A DNA stretch of 64,000 nt from M3007 sp041741155 (GTDB taxonomy: Bacteria > Bacteroidota > Bacteroidia > Chitinophagales > Saprospiraceae), in assembly GCA_041741155.1 (NCBI GenBank), contig JBGSKO010000125.1, positions 30,681 to 94,680 on the forward strand. The letters are read 5' to 3'. The stretch's first letter is position 1, and every line of letters begins with the position of its first letter. Below, in pieces: positions 1 through 9,420 of the stretch. The notes below the pieces were generated by a model that worked only from the letters and a program-made list of their open reading frames with translations, had not been told where the DNA came from and did no database searches. Both the position numbers and the translations under genes were made by a program.

Positions 1-2337
1 CACTTCGTTGTTCTGCGTGGAGAAGTTCAGGCTGGAGTTCCAACGGAAGTTTCCGCGACGCAGTACCATGGCATCCAACGTAAGTTCGATACCGTCGCCG
101 GTCATGCTGCCGATATTTTGGAAAATCCGGTTGCCGGGGATACCCAGCGACGGAGCCGTCGGTGCACTCAGGATAATTTCATCGTTGTCCTGACGCCAGT
201 AGGCGACAGAAGCATTGATACGGTTGTCGAACAAACCAAAATCAAGACCAAAGTCAAGTTTCTTCTGGGCTTCCCACTGCAGGCCGTCGTTGCCGAAGTT
301 GTTGTAGGTGATACCATTCTGCAAGCCGTACGGAGCGGAGCCATAGGAACCGATGTACGGGTAGTTGCCAATACGCACGTTGCCTACTTCGGCGTATGAA
401 CCGCGCAGTCGAAGATCGGAGATCACGTTGGAAATACCGTCACCCCAGAAACCTTCTTCCGAAATACGCCAGGCAAACGAAGCGCCGGGGAAGTAACCTA
501 CGCGGTTTGCTTCGGCCAGAGACGAAAGTGCGTCGCGGCGAATGGAGGCGCTGATGTAGTACTTGCGGTTAAAGTTGTAGTTCACACGTCCCAGGTAGGA
601 AGCAATACCATTTTCGCCGATACCGCCATCAATAGCCTGGTTGGAGTAGGTACCCGACACGATGTTTTCCTGAAAGAACCGGTCCGACAAGTTGGATACG
701 GTGCCCTGGAAGAACGTATTGCGCTGTTTCTGGTACTCTTGCAGTACGGTGAGGTCCAGATTGTGTTTTTCAGCAAAGGAATGGCTGTACGTCAACATGT
801 TCTGCCAGTTCCAGCGCAGGGAAGGCGAAAACGACTGGGATACCCGGCCGCCGGCCGAATAACCGTCGCCGTGGCGCGGGTCCTGGAAGAGGTAGTCGTC
901 CACGTAGTTGCCGTCAATACCGACTTGTGTGCGGAATGTAAGGCCTTTCAACAGGGCAACTTCGCCATAGACGTTGCCCAGCAAGCGGGTATTCACAGAC
1001 CGGCGCTTGTCGTTGTCCAGAACAAAACGCTGGTTGGGGATACCGTTGGCGATTTCGATGCGGTTGTTGCCACGGCCGAGAGTACGCGGGTTAATTTCGT
1101 CCAGATTGTAGCCTGTCGGGTCATTGGCATCGTACACCGGTACATTCGGAAGCATCCGCATGGCCGCATACGTGTTGCCCGACAGGTTGTTCGAACCGGT
1201 GAGCGGGCCAAGGTTTTCCTGGCGGGTAACACCGCTGGAGAAACCAATTTTGAGCCACTTGTTTACTTTCTGGTCAATGTTGGCGCGGAACGTGTAGCGG
1301 CTCAGGCTGTTTGCCACCGAGATACCTTCCTGGTCGGCATAGCCCAGCGAGAAATAGTAGTTGGTGAAGTCGCTGCCGCCTGATACCGAGAAGACGTGGC
1401 TGTGTTGCATCGCGTTGCGGAAGATAGCATCCATCCAGTCGGTCTCGACCAGATTGCCCTGTGCGTCGTACATCAGGTTGGCAATGGGCACGGTGTCACC
1501 GGTAGCCCGGCTTTTTTCATTATTGATCGTGACAAAGTCTTCGGCGCCCAACAGATCGAACAAGTTGGTCGGCCGGGCCGAGCCTACATACATATCGTAG
1601 GTAAACTTCGGTTTGCCTTTTTTACCACGTTTGGTCGTAATGAGCATAACGCCATTCGCCGCGCGCGAGCCGTAGATAGCCGTAGCTGCGCCGTCTTTCA
1701 AAATTTCGTACGATTCGATGTCGGACGGGTTCAAGTCGGCCAACGCGTTCATCGGCGTAAAGCCACCCTGATTGCCGTCAAAAATCGGAACGCCGTCCAC
1801 CACAACCAGTGGGAAGGTACCGGAGGAGATTGAGTTTACCCCGCGGATACGGATTTGCGGCGGAGCACCCAGGATACCGCTGGGAGCAGTCACCTGCACA
1901 CCAGCCGCACGACCAGCCAATTGTTGGTCGAAGCTGGGTGTAGCCAGGTTGGCCAGGGCCTCACCTTTAACTTGCGAAATGGAACCCGTTACGTCGCGCT
2001 TCAACTGCGTACCGTACCCTACTACGACGACCTCATCCAGATAAGCACTGCTGGGTTCCAATACGATGTTATACTCGTTGGAAGCGGTGATGGGCACTTC
2101 TTGTGCAAGAAAGCCTGTGTACGAGAACCGCAGCAAGGTAGCGCCTGCGGGAATTTCCACACGGAACTTGCCTTCAATGTCGGTACGCGCACCGGTAGAT
2201 GTTCCAAGAACAGCTACTGTTGCTCCAATCAGGGGATCCCCTTCATTGGAGGTTACCTTCCCGGTAACCGTTCGTTGCCCTAAGGCGATGCCGGCGCTAA
2301 AGAGTAGCATTGCCAGCCCAAGTAAAATCCTGTTCAT
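1..2337 (-). CDS. SusC/RagA-family TonB-linked outer membrane protein (C-terminus beyond window)
   Basis: Outer-membrane TonB-dependent transporter that imports a ligand, usually glycan or peptide, with a SusD-like lipoprotein. About 779 codons are visible; the family is usually about 1,000 aa, so the barrel's end lies left of base 1. Start ATG at 2337 begins a signal peptide (MNRILLGLAMLLFSAG), followed by a carboxypeptidase-regulatory-like domain (residues about 22-95), the SusC signature DEVVVVGYGTQ near residue 100, a plug domain and many barrel strands. A SusD gene would be expected next, outside the window. An imperfect -7-like motif (TTCCTTTG) lies at 2387-2394. The substrate cannot be inferred from this fragment. 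Family assignment is firm. Confidence 0.93.
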   Translation of the reverse strand, partial: MNRILLGLAMLLFSAGIALGQRTVTGKVTSNEGDPLIGATVAVLGTSTGARTDIEGKFRVEIPAGATLLRFSYTGFLAQEVPITASNEYNIVLEPSSAYLDEVVVVGYGTQLKRDVTGSISQVKGEALANLATPSFDQQLAGRAAGVQVTAPSGILGAPPQIRIRGVNSISSGTFPLVVVDGVPIFDGNQGGFTPMNALADLNPSDIESYEILKDGAATAIYGSRAANGVMLITTKRGKKGKPKFTYDMYVGSARPTNLFDLLGAEDFVTINNEKSRATGDTVPIANLMYDAQGNLVETDWMDAIFRNAMQHSHVFSVSGGSDFTNYYFSLGYADQEGISVANSLSRYTFRANIDQKVNKWLKIGFSSGVTRQENLGPLTGSNNLSGNTYAAMRMLPNVPVYDANDPTGYNLDEINPRTLGRGNNRIEIANGIPNQRFVLDNDKRRSVNTRLLGNVYGEVALLKGLTFRTQVGIDGNYVDDYLFQDPRHGDGYSAGGRVSQSFSPSLRWNWQNMLTYSHSFAEKHNLDLTVLQEYQKQRNTFFQGTVSNLSDRFFQENIVSGTYSNQAIDGGIGENGIASYLGRVNYNFNRKYYISASIRRDALSSLAEANRVGYFPGASFAWRISEEGFWGDGISNVISDLRLRGSYAEVGNVRIGNYPYIGSYGSAPYGLQNGITYNNFGNDGLQWEAQKKLDFGLDFGLFDNRINASVAYWRQDNDEIILSAPTAPSLGIPGNRIFQNIGSMTGDGIELTLDAMVLRRGNFRWNSSLNFSTQNNEV

Positions 2338-2442
2338 ACTAGAAAGTTTGGTTAGTGAATAAATGATTAAATCTATGTTAAGTCTGCAAAGGAAACCAGA
2401 GCTTCGACAAAGTAGAACTTTTCCAGCCTTATTTTTTTTACC

Positions 2443-2450
2443 TAAATTTG
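2443..2450 (+). promoter_or_regulatory. Candidate Bacteroidota -7 promoter element (TAAATTTG)
   Basis: A perfect TAnnTTTG match 13 bases before the ATG at 2464, with a T-rich stretch about 20 bases upstream where the -33 TTTG would lie. Transcription would start about 7 nt downstream of the motif, giving an almost leaderless mRNA. Inference from the motif only. Confidence 0.4.
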
Positions 2451-2463
2451 TCAAAAAATAAAA

Positions 2464-3453
2464 ATGTCCAAACAAACTAACTGGGGTATCGTCGGGCTTG
2501 GACGTATTGCACGCAAGTTTGCCGATGATCTGTGCCTTGTTCCCAATGCCCGGTTACACGCAGTAGCATCTACTGCACTTGACCGCGCGCGCGCGTTCGC
2601 CGATACGTACGACGCCCCGCACGCATACGGACGCTACGAGGATATGTTGAATTGCCCCGACCTGGATGTGGTTTATATCGCCACACCGCATGTCCTGCAC
2701 TGCGAAAACGCGTTGCTTTTTTTGGAAAAAGGCATCCCGGTCGTGTGCGAAAAGCCCATGGCCATGAATCGTCAGGAGGTCGTCCGCATGGTCAATGCCG
2801 CACGCCGAAACCGGGCATTCCTGATGGAGGCGCTCTGGACGCGTTTTATCCCGGCAGTGGACTACGCGCTGGCGCTGGCGGCGCAGGGCGAGATTGGACA
2901 CATTCACACCGTAAAAGCCGATTTTGGCTTTCACATGCCCTTCGACCCCAATTCCCGGATTTTCAACAAAGCACTCGGCGCCGGCGCCTTGCTGGATATC
3001 GGGATTTATCCGGCCCTGCTCGCTTTGTTCTTGTTTGGGAAACCGATGCCGGAAGACATTCTGGCGGCGGCCACCTACACCGTCACCGAAGTGGATGAAT
3101 CCTGCGCGTTTACTTTTCAGTATCCCGAAAAACGGTTGGCGCTCGGCCACGCCACAATCGCTGCCAATACCCCGGTGGAAGCCTGGATTCACGGTACGGA
3201 AGGCTCCATTTACCTGCACCCACGCTGGCACCATGCGCAGAAAGTGACGGTGTCGCACTACGAAGGCAATAGCGAGCGGCAGTTCGATACGGCGTTTCCT
3301 TATCCCGGGTGGGGCTATCAGTTCGAAGCCGCCCATGTCATGGAGTGCCTGGAACAACAACAACTCGAAAGCGACCTCGTCCCTCTCGATTTTTCCCTGG
3401 ACCTCGCCGAAACACTGGATACCATCCGGGAAAAAATCGGACTCATCTATTGA
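2464..3453 (+). CDS. Gfo/Idh/MocA-family NAD(P)-dependent oxidoreductase
   Basis: Predicted cytosolic sugar- or diol-type dehydrogenase of 329 aa, the usual family length. The N-terminal Rossmann fold is marked by GIVGLGRIARKF (residues 8-19); CEKPMAMN near residue 95 carries the family's EKP motif with its conserved lysine. The C-terminal substrate domain has GAGALLDIGIYP near residue 175. It resembles the dihydrodiol dehydrogenase (DHDH-like) branch. No sugar-catabolic genes are adjacent, so the substrate is unknown. The ATG at 2464 is chosen because the Rossmann motif follows at once and no earlier in-frame start exists. Confidence 0.9.
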   Translation: MSKQTNWGIVGLGRIARKFADDLCLVPNARLHAVASTALDRARAFADTYDAPHAYGRYEDMLNCPDLDVVYIATPHVLHCENALLFLEKGIPVVCEKPMAMNRQEVVRMVNAARRNRAFLMEALWTRFIPAVDYALALAAQGEIGHIHTVKADFGFHMPFDPNSRIFNKALGAGALLDIGIYPALLALFLFGKPMPEDILAAATYTVTEVDESCAFTFQYPEKRLALGHATIAANTPVEAWIHGTEGSIYLHPRWHHAQKVTVSHYEGNSERQFDTAFPYPGWGYQFEAAHVMECLEQQQLESDLVPLDFSLDLAETLDTIREKIGLIY

Positions 3454-3500
3454 TACTTTAACCGCCGCGCTTGATGAAAACACCAGGCGCGGCAATGGGA

Positions 3501-3572
3501 AAACCCTCCAACCCTCCAACCTTCTAACCCTCCAACCAGCAACCTTCCAACCCTCCAACCTTCTAACCCTCC
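3501..3572. repeat. Short tandem array (CCTCCAACC / CTTCTAACC type)
   Basis: Directly reiterated 8-12 base units built on CTCCAACC, TTCTAACC and TTCCAACC fill the space between two co-directional genes and end three bases before the ATG at 3576. The word CCAACCAGCAACCTTC also occurs in the array at 51406-51520, so both belong to one dispersed family. Confidence 0.85.
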
Positions 3573-3575
3573 GTA

Positions 3576-4169
3576 ATGATCTACGAATTCAACGGTTTCC
3601 GCCCGGTCATCCACGAAAGCGCGTTTGTGCACCCGCAAGCGGCCGTCACCGGCAACGTCATCATCGGGCGCGATGTGTATATCGGTCCGGGCGCGGCGAT
3701 TCGCGGCGACTGGGGTCGTATCGTTATTGCCGACGGCTGCAACGTACAGGAAAACTGCACGATTCACATGTTCCCCGGTATCACGGTGTACTTGCACGAG
3801 TCCGCGCACATCGGGCACGGCGCCATCGTGCATGGCGCCACGATTGGCCGCAACAGCCTCATCGGAATGAACGCCGTACTGATGGACGAGGTGGAAATCG
3901 GCGAAGAGTGCGTCGTGGGCGCGTTGTGTTTTATCAAAAGCGGCGAGAAAATCCCGCGGCGCAGCCTCGTCGTGGGCAATCCCGGCAAGATCATCCGGGA
4001 GGTGACCGACGAGATACTGGCCTGGAAAACCGAGGGCACCCGCCTGTATCAGCAACTCCCCGGACAGTGCTACGATTCCCTGCGCCCCTGCGAGCCGCTG
4101 CGCGAAATGCCGGATGATCTGCGCGAACAGGAAGCCGACTATACGATTTGGAAGAAGCGAAAATCGTAG
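3576..4169 (+). CDS. Gamma-carbonic-anhydrase-like hexapeptide-repeat protein (PaaY/CaiE type)
   Basis: A left-handed beta-helix protein of 197 aa. Hexapeptide turns run from about residue 20 to 150. The family's metal-ligand pattern is visible: Arg in AIRGDWG near 48, then His in TIHMF near 65 and in HIGHGAIVHG near 88-93. After the helix comes VVGNPGKIIREVTDEI and a C-terminal helix, as in PaaY, a thioesterase associated with phenylacetate degradation, and CaiE. No paa or cai genes are nearby, so it could be a zinc-dependent thioesterase or carbonic anhydrase of other function. It follows the oxidoreductase by 122 bp, mostly repeat. Confidence 0.85.
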   Translation: MIYEFNGFRPVIHESAFVHPQAAVTGNVIIGRDVYIGPGAAIRGDWGRIVIADGCNVQENCTIHMFPGITVYLHESAHIGHGAIVHGATIGRNSLIGMNAVLMDEVEIGEECVVGALCFIKSGEKIPRRSLVVGNPGKIIREVTDEILAWKTEGTRLYQQLPGQCYDSLRPCEPLREMPDDLREQEADYTIWKKRKS

Positions 4170-4182
4170 GCCGTCTGGGAGT

Positions 4183-5604
4183 TTATTGCCGTATCAATTT
4201 CACCGTCCGCCACCGCTCGCCTGTTTTTCGAATTTTCAGCACATAAAAACCGGTGGGCAGATCGCCTGTCCAGAGTGCTTCTCCGCCCTGAAGGGTTGTA
4301 CTGCGCAGGCGCTTGCCGGCGGCATTGCTGATTTGCACGTCCACTTTTTCTGTTGCGGTTACACCGGAAATACGCACCCATGAGCCGGCGGGATTGGGAA
4401 ACACGCCCAGCGGTTCCGACGGCGCCTGCGAGCCGCCGGTGGAGGTAACTGCCCCGGCAAACAACCAGATGTATGCCGCCGGAAATTCGCGGCGCCAGAA
4501 CCACTCGGAGTGCTGGCCGTCGGGAGGCACCGTGTAGTATTTTTCGTTAGCCTCGAAACCGGCGGTGTCCATGGCATCGGCCACCACTTGCATGTTCTGC
4601 GCCACGGATGCGGGTTCCTGGCCGCCGGCGAGGAAAAATACACGCGCCGCGCCTTCGCGCGGGTTGCCGGCTACATGGGCAGCCGGATTGCTTCCCCCAA
4701 ACCAAAATGCCGGGGAAAAAATACCCGCTCGCGAAAACACATCCTGCCGCTCCGAAAAAGCATACATCGAAATGATGCCGCCCATGCTGCTGCCCATGAT
4801 ACCGGTGGTCGTGCGGCCGGGCAGGGTGCGGAACGTGGAGTCAATGTGCGGTTTCAGGGTGCCGGCAATGAACTCCACGTATTCGTCGCCCTGGCCGCCG
4901 GCATTGTACTCGGCATTGACCCAGGGCGAGTACTCGTTGAGGCGCTCGCCGCCGCCGTTGTCAATGCCCACCACGATGCAGCCGTAGTCGCCCTGCTGGT
5001 GCAGGGTGTTGAGGGATTCGTCCACTTCCCATTCGCCGGAAAAACTGGTGGCGGCATCGAACAGGTTTTGAGCGTCGTGCATGTACAAAACCGGGTATTT
5101 TTTGGTTGTGGTGTGGTAGTCGGGCGGCAGGTAAATCCAGATGCGGCGGTTGCGGTTGAGCTGCGGCATGTAGAAATTACTGGACAGGATACTGACGTTG
5201 GGTGCTGCGGTGGAATTGCTGCCGCCGAGGTCTTCCCAGGAAAGGATGGTCAGGTTTACCGTGGTCGGTTGTCCGGAGTAGGTCAGTACGCGATCGGGCA
5301 GGTAGCCGCCATTGGTATTGCCCTCCACGGTGGCCCAGCTGCCGCGGGTGAATTTGAACTTCACCTCGCCTGCGGGCGGGTTTACGGTGATGCTGTACGT
5401 GCCGTTGCCCTGCGGAGCGAGGATCGTGTTCGGGTCGCCGGCCGTCCAGCCGTTGAAGGTACCGACGGCGTGAATATTGGCTCCGGCGGGAGTGTTCATG
5501 GGTATTGCCGTGACACGGAGGGTCAGTTGGCTAAAGGCCGCCGGCAGGAATAGCTGGGCAAAAAATGCGGCAAGCAGGAGCGGGGAAAAGCGGTTTTTTT
5601 TCAT
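4183..5604 (-). CDS. Secreted esterase (enterochelin-esterase-like alpha/beta hydrolase) with glycogen-binding-like N-domain and T9SS tail
   Basis: 473 aa, exported by a signal peptide (MKKNRFSPLLLAAFFAQLF). Residues about 25-115 resemble a CBM48/AMPK-type Ig-like domain (GTFNGWT, VKFKFTRG). Residues about 140-385 are a PF00756-type esterase with nucleophile motif GSSMGG near residue 271 and a candidate catalytic His in DGQHSEW. The last 80 residues (VFPNPAGSWVRI, then GFYVLKI) form a T9SS type A sorting domain, so the enzyme should be surface-attached or released. The ATG at 5604 is preferred over an upstream in-frame extension because it begins the signal peptide. Substrate unknown; ester-linked plant or microbial polymers are plausible. 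A near-consensus -7 (GACCTTTG) lies at 5657-5664. Confidence 0.85.
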   Translation of the reverse strand: MKKNRFSPLLLAAFFAQLFLPAAFSQLTLRVTAIPMNTPAGANIHAVGTFNGWTAGDPNTILAPQGNGTYSITVNPPAGEVKFKFTRGSWATVEGNTNGGYLPDRVLTYSGQPTTVNLTILSWEDLGGSNSTAAPNVSILSSNFYMPQLNRNRRIWIYLPPDYHTTTKKYPVLYMHDAQNLFDAATSFSGEWEVDESLNTLHQQGDYGCIVVGIDNGGGERLNEYSPWVNAEYNAGGQGDEYVEFIAGTLKPHIDSTFRTLPGRTTTGIMGSSMGGIISMYAFSERQDVFSRAGIFSPAFWFGGSNPAAHVAGNPREGAARVFFLAGGQEPASVAQNMQVVADAMDTAGFEANEKYYTVPPDGQHSEWFWRREFPAAYIWLFAGAVTSTGGSQAPSEPLGVFPNPAGSWVRISGVTATEKVDVQISNAAGKRLRSTTLQGGEALWTGDLPTGFYVLKIRKTGERWRTVKLIRQ

Positions 5605-5689
5605 AAAAATGGAAGGTAAGTACCTGGACCGGGGATGTCTGAATATTTTGTCGGCGCAAAGGTCGGGACAAAACACCCTGACTCCTGCA

Positions 5690-6124
5690 CTATTGCCCCC
5701 CGGATTTCTCCCGATCCAGCACAAACTGCATGGTTTGGTCACTTTCGAACGCCTTGGGCCGGAGGGTAGCATCTGTGCCGGCCTCTGCATTCAAGCGAAA
5801 GGTCGTATCGCTCGTCCATTCCAGAATACCGTACAGTGTTTTATCGGTGAGCGGCCCGGATTGGAAACCGTACAGATCCAGTTCGACCGGCTGTTTGGTG
5901 CAGTCGTATCGGAACTGCATTCGGACAGTGTCCATTTGGCTGCCAAATCGGGTAAGCCAGAGCGCATTGCCCTTTTGCTGAAAAATAATGCATTGGCCTT
6001 CTTTGGTGGACCATCGCCCGCGGAGTTCGCGGCAGGCAGGGGCTTCGCAACCGGTGCCGGATAAAATCGCCACCAGCGCAAGGCAGGAAATCAGGGCATA
6101 CGGGTACATGCTGTGCTGTTTCAT
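5690..6124 (-). CDS. Small predicted lipoprotein, function unknown
   Basis: 144 aa starting at ATG 6124, with a hydrophobic N-terminus and lipobox LSGTGC, so the mature protein would be lipid-anchored at Cys. The body (LRGRWSTKEGQCIIFQQKG, later ILEWTSDTTFRL) alternates strands and resembles small lipocalin-like single-domain lipoproteins in which the amount of ligand or residue is scored against an ELxGRW start. I do not recognise a named family with certainty. It lies 85 bp upstream of the secreted esterase on the same strand and may be co-transcribed with it. Confidence 0.7.
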   Translation of the reverse strand: MKQHSMYPYALISCLALVAILSGTGCEAPACRELRGRWSTKEGQCIIFQQKGNALWLTRFGSQMDTVRMQFRYDCTKQPVELDLYGFQSGPLTDKTLYGILEWTSDTTFRLNAEAGTDATLRPKAFESDQTMQFVLDREKSGGQ

Positions 6125-6326
6125 ATCGTCTTCGTTTTGTACGGACAATGATACGAAAGACCAACTTGCGCTGCTAGGGTGGCTTGGTGTTTCCGTGGAG
6201 AAAAATGTTGTCGCATCGGGGCGCTTTGCGGGATGCTACATGGTATGCGGATGCCGGTCCCGACACATCCATTTCGTTAGCCGGCGCCAACGGATCAAAG
6301 CACGCTCCCGCGCCAGCCGAAAAATA

Positions 6327-6488
6327 AGAGCGTGTTTAAAATTTAGCCGCTGGGTTACGGAAGGCCAATTTTGTATATCTATGCGTTAAGATTTTCGCCG
6401 TAGGCTCCCGGCTACGGCTGCAAATTTTGCCTTGATAGAAACAAATTTGGCTCGCCCTCGCTCCAGCACTAAAATCTAAACACGCTCT
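6327..6488 (-). repeat. 162-bp terminal-inverted-repeat element, copy 1 (reverse orientation)
   Basis: Bounded by AGAGCGTGTTTA and its complement; same length as copies at 13018-13179 and 62068-62229 but inverted relative to them. Contains an internal CCGTAG/CTACGG stem and no ORF. The surrounding gene-free stretch (6125-6534) holds nothing else I can identify. TAA flanks the element on both sides. Confidence 0.85.
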
Positions 6489-6534
6489 AAAGCACTTAGG
6501 CCTCGGCATTCGTAACAAAATACTTCAAATCATC

Positions 6535-9411
6535 ATGCTTAAATCTACGCTCGTCCTGTTAGCAGCGCTGCTGCCCTTATCACTCTGCGCCCAAACACTC
6601 GAATGGGCCCGGCAAGCCGGCGCCAATAATATCGATATCGGCAGCGCTCTGGAATTCGACGCCGCCGGCAATATTTTCAGCACCGGTTTATTCAGGCGCA
6701 CCGTCGATTTCGATCCCGGACCGGGCGTCTTCAACCTGATCACCAACAACAGCCCGGATGTTTTTGTCCAAAAACTGGATGCAACGGGCAATTTCATCTG
6801 GGCAAAATCCATCAGCGGGAACGGATACGATGTGGCATACGATATCGCTATTGATGCGCTCGGCAATATTTACCTGACCGGTATGTTCCAGGAATCGGCC
6901 GATTTCGATCCCGGGCCGGGCGTTCATACGCTTTACTCCCAAGGCTATTTTGATGCGTTTGTATGCAAACTTGACAGCGCGGGGAACCTGATCTGGGCGC
7001 GCAGCATGGGCAACCTGAGCGAGGAACAAGGCCGCTCGATTGCCGTGGACAACTCCGGCAATGTCTATACGGCAGGAGTGTTCGAGTTTGATGTGGACTT
7101 CAACCCGGGTCTGGCCGATGCGGATACCTTCACGCTCCTGGGCAGCTTCAACGACGTGTTCATTCAAAAACTGGACGCCGACGGCAATTTCCTCTGGGCC
7201 AGGCGATTTGGCGAATTGTATAACGACAATGTCACCGATCTGAAAATCGCCCCCGACGGCCAGATTCTCGTGTTCGGACATGTAACCGGAACCCCCAAAT
7301 ACGGAACGATCGCTGCCACCGACTCCATCACGGTCAACGGTACGGATCCATTCCTGCTCCGGATCGACCCCGACGGCCAACTGGTGTGGGCCAAATATTT
7401 CGGCGGCCCTTTACTGGACCAGGCCGCTTTCATGCAACTCGATGCCGACGGCAATATCTACACCGGCGGTTCTTTTGCGGGTACAGCCGACATGGACCCC
7501 GGGCCCGGGCTGTTCGAGTTCAGCACCCCTGCATGGACGCGCGGCAACTTTCTGCAGAAACTGGACCCCGACGGCAATTTTCTCTGGGCCATGCAGTACG
7601 CAACCGGTGTCTCTCCCGCCGGCCTCGAAATCGATGCAGACGATAACTTGATCCTGATGGGAACGCTTCAGGGGACGGCCGACCTGGACCCCGGACCGGC
7701 TGTGCAATATTTTACCGCTTTGGGCGACTATGACTATTTCGTGCAGAAACTGGATACCGACCGCGAACAGGTGTGGGTGCAGGTATCCGGCGGACCGAAT
7801 ACCGAAGGCTTTTCCGACTTGCGTATCGACACCAGCGGCGCCATTTTCCTCATCGGAGGATTCCGCGACAGCATCGATATTAACCCCGGACCGGAGCCTA
7901 CGATACTCAAATCCAAGGGCTTGGATGACATTTTCTTACTGAAATGGCAGCAAGGCCTCGATTTTAACGGCCGGGTGTTTCACGACCTCAACAACAACCA
8001 GGCGTTCGACCCAGGAGAGCCGCCACTGCCCAACATGGTATTGGCCGTACCCGGCGTAGGCCGCTACACCAGCACAAACAACCTGGGGAAATTCAGGTTC
8101 AACGCCGAAGTCACGGGCGATACCCTGGTGGCTATCATGCCGCGTACATTTTGGACGGCCATACCGGCATATTATGTTCCCGATTCCAGTCAGACGCCCA
8201 TGGATTTTGCCGTACACATCCAGCCGGGTTTGCAGGATATCTCCGTGAGTGCCATTGCCGTAACGCCTTTTCAGCCGGGCAGGGAAACGGAAATTCTGAT
8301 CCAGGTACGCAACAACGGTTCGGCGAGAGCCGACTCGGTACTTGTGACATTTTCGTTCAAAGAACAGTCCGGCTGGGTAACGCTTGTGGATGCCGAGCCT
8401 GCCCCCCTGGCTGTATTGGGTGACTCCCTGGTGTGGCAAATCGACTCGCTGGAAATTGATTCCCTGACCATCCTTAAACTCACCCTGAAAACATCGGCCA
8501 GTGCGGTGCCGGGCGCCATGGTCACCTACCGCGCGGAGGCTTTGCAAACCGGCGACATCTATCCGCAGGACAACCGCTTCGAAGAGGAAACCCTCATTGT
8601 CGGCTCCTATGATCCGAACGACAAACAGGTCTCACCCGATTTGTTTTCCCCCGGGCTGCTGGATTCCATCAAGTTGCGCTATCTGATCCGCTTTCAAAAC
8701 ACCGGAAATTTTCCTGCAACCCAGGTACTGCTCCTCGACACCTTATCGGAAAGCCTTGACCTGGCCACCCTGAAGGTGATTGGTACCAGCCATCCCTGTA
8801 CCTGGCGCGTGCGGAGTGGGCGGATACTGGAGTTCTTGTTCGCCGACATCGCCCTGCCGGACAGCATCAGTAATGAACCGGGCAGTCACGGTTTTGCCGC
8901 TTTTACCATACAGCCCAGGCGCGACCTGTCGCAAGGGGATTCGGTCCAAAACCGCGCTGGTATCTATTTTGATTTCAACGCGCCTGTTCTGACCAATCAG
9001 GCGGTCACCGCCGTTGATCGCGACCAGGACGGCGACGGCTTTTTCAGTCAGGAAGACTGCGACGACCTCGCGCCTTCCGTGTATCCGGGCGCCCCTGACC
9101 TTCCCGGCAACGGTATTGACGAAGATTGCGACGGGCAGGACGCTACCGTGGCCGTCAGAGAAACCTCCCCGCTGCCGTCGTTGTCGATTTGGCCCAATCC
9201 TGCGCATAACCAGGTACTGGTCGGGTTCGGCGCACTAGAAACCGGTATTTTGGAGATATGGACGGCAACCGGGCAACTACTGTTTCAACAGCGCATCAAA
9301 GGGCAGGGCAGTTGTACCCTGGCAGCAGGCGATTACCCACGCGGGGGGTGCATCCTGCGTTTTAGCAGCGATGATGGACGGGTGATGGTGGGGCGGGTTG
9401 TTTTGGATTAA
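6535..9411 (+). CDS. Secreted beta-propeller (SBBP-repeat) protein with MopE-like metal motif and T9SS sorting domain
   Basis: 958 aa with an N-terminal signal peptide. Residues about 20-470 contain about eight blades of about 55 aa with recurring DFDPGPG, QKLD..GNF.WA and GNIY.TG motifs (SBBP type). Then come a collagen-binding-B-like segment (GRVFHDLNNNQAFDPGE), a DUF11-like region and the GSYDPNDK domain near residue 685. Residues about 828-870 hold DRDQDGDGFFSQEDCDD and NGIDEDCDG, a MopE/thrombospondin-type-3-like calcium or metal motif. The end (IWPNPAHNQVLVG) is a T9SS type A signal. Likely a cell-surface or secreted repeat protein; adhesion is possible but unproven. Not linked to an obvious operon. 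Confidence 0.9.
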   Translation: MLKSTLVLLAALLPLSLCAQTLEWARQAGANNIDIGSALEFDAAGNIFSTGLFRRTVDFDPGPGVFNLITNNSPDVFVQKLDATGNFIWAKSISGNGYDVAYDIAIDALGNIYLTGMFQESADFDPGPGVHTLYSQGYFDAFVCKLDSAGNLIWARSMGNLSEEQGRSIAVDNSGNVYTAGVFEFDVDFNPGLADADTFTLLGSFNDVFIQKLDADGNFLWARRFGELYNDNVTDLKIAPDGQILVFGHVTGTPKYGTIAATDSITVNGTDPFLLRIDPDGQLVWAKYFGGPLLDQAAFMQLDADGNIYTGGSFAGTADMDPGPGLFEFSTPAWTRGNFLQKLDPDGNFLWAMQYATGVSPAGLEIDADDNLILMGTLQGTADLDPGPAVQYFTALGDYDYFVQKLDTDREQVWVQVSGGPNTEGFSDLRIDTSGAIFLIGGFRDSIDINPGPEPTILKSKGLDDIFLLKWQQGLDFNGRVFHDLNNNQAFDPGEPPLPNMVLAVPGVGRYTSTNNLGKFRFNAEVTGDTLVAIMPRTFWTAIPAYYVPDSSQTPMDFAVHIQPGLQDISVSAIAVTPFQPGRETEILIQVRNNGSARADSVLVTFSFKEQSGWVTLVDAEPAPLAVLGDSLVWQIDSLEIDSLTILKLTLKTSASAVPGAMVTYRAEALQTGDIYPQDNRFEEETLIVGSYDPNDKQVSPDLFSPGLLDSIKLRYLIRFQNTGNFPATQVLLLDTLSESLDLATLKVIGTSHPCTWRVRSGRILEFLFADIALPDSISNEPGSHGFAAFTIQPRRDLSQGDSVQNRAGIYFDFNAPVLTNQAVTAVDRDQDGDGFFSQEDCDDLAPSVYPGAPDLPGNGIDEDCDGQDATVAVRETSPLPSLSIWPNPAHNQVLVGFGALETGILEIWTATGQLLFQQRIKGQGSCTLAAGDYPRGGCILRFSSDDGRVMVGRVVLD

Positions 9412-9420
9412 ACCAGTCCG

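Noticed and set aside
6327..6488. Insertion sequence with its own transposase
   Set aside because: The element is only 162 bp and contains no ORF; it can be non-autonomous at most.
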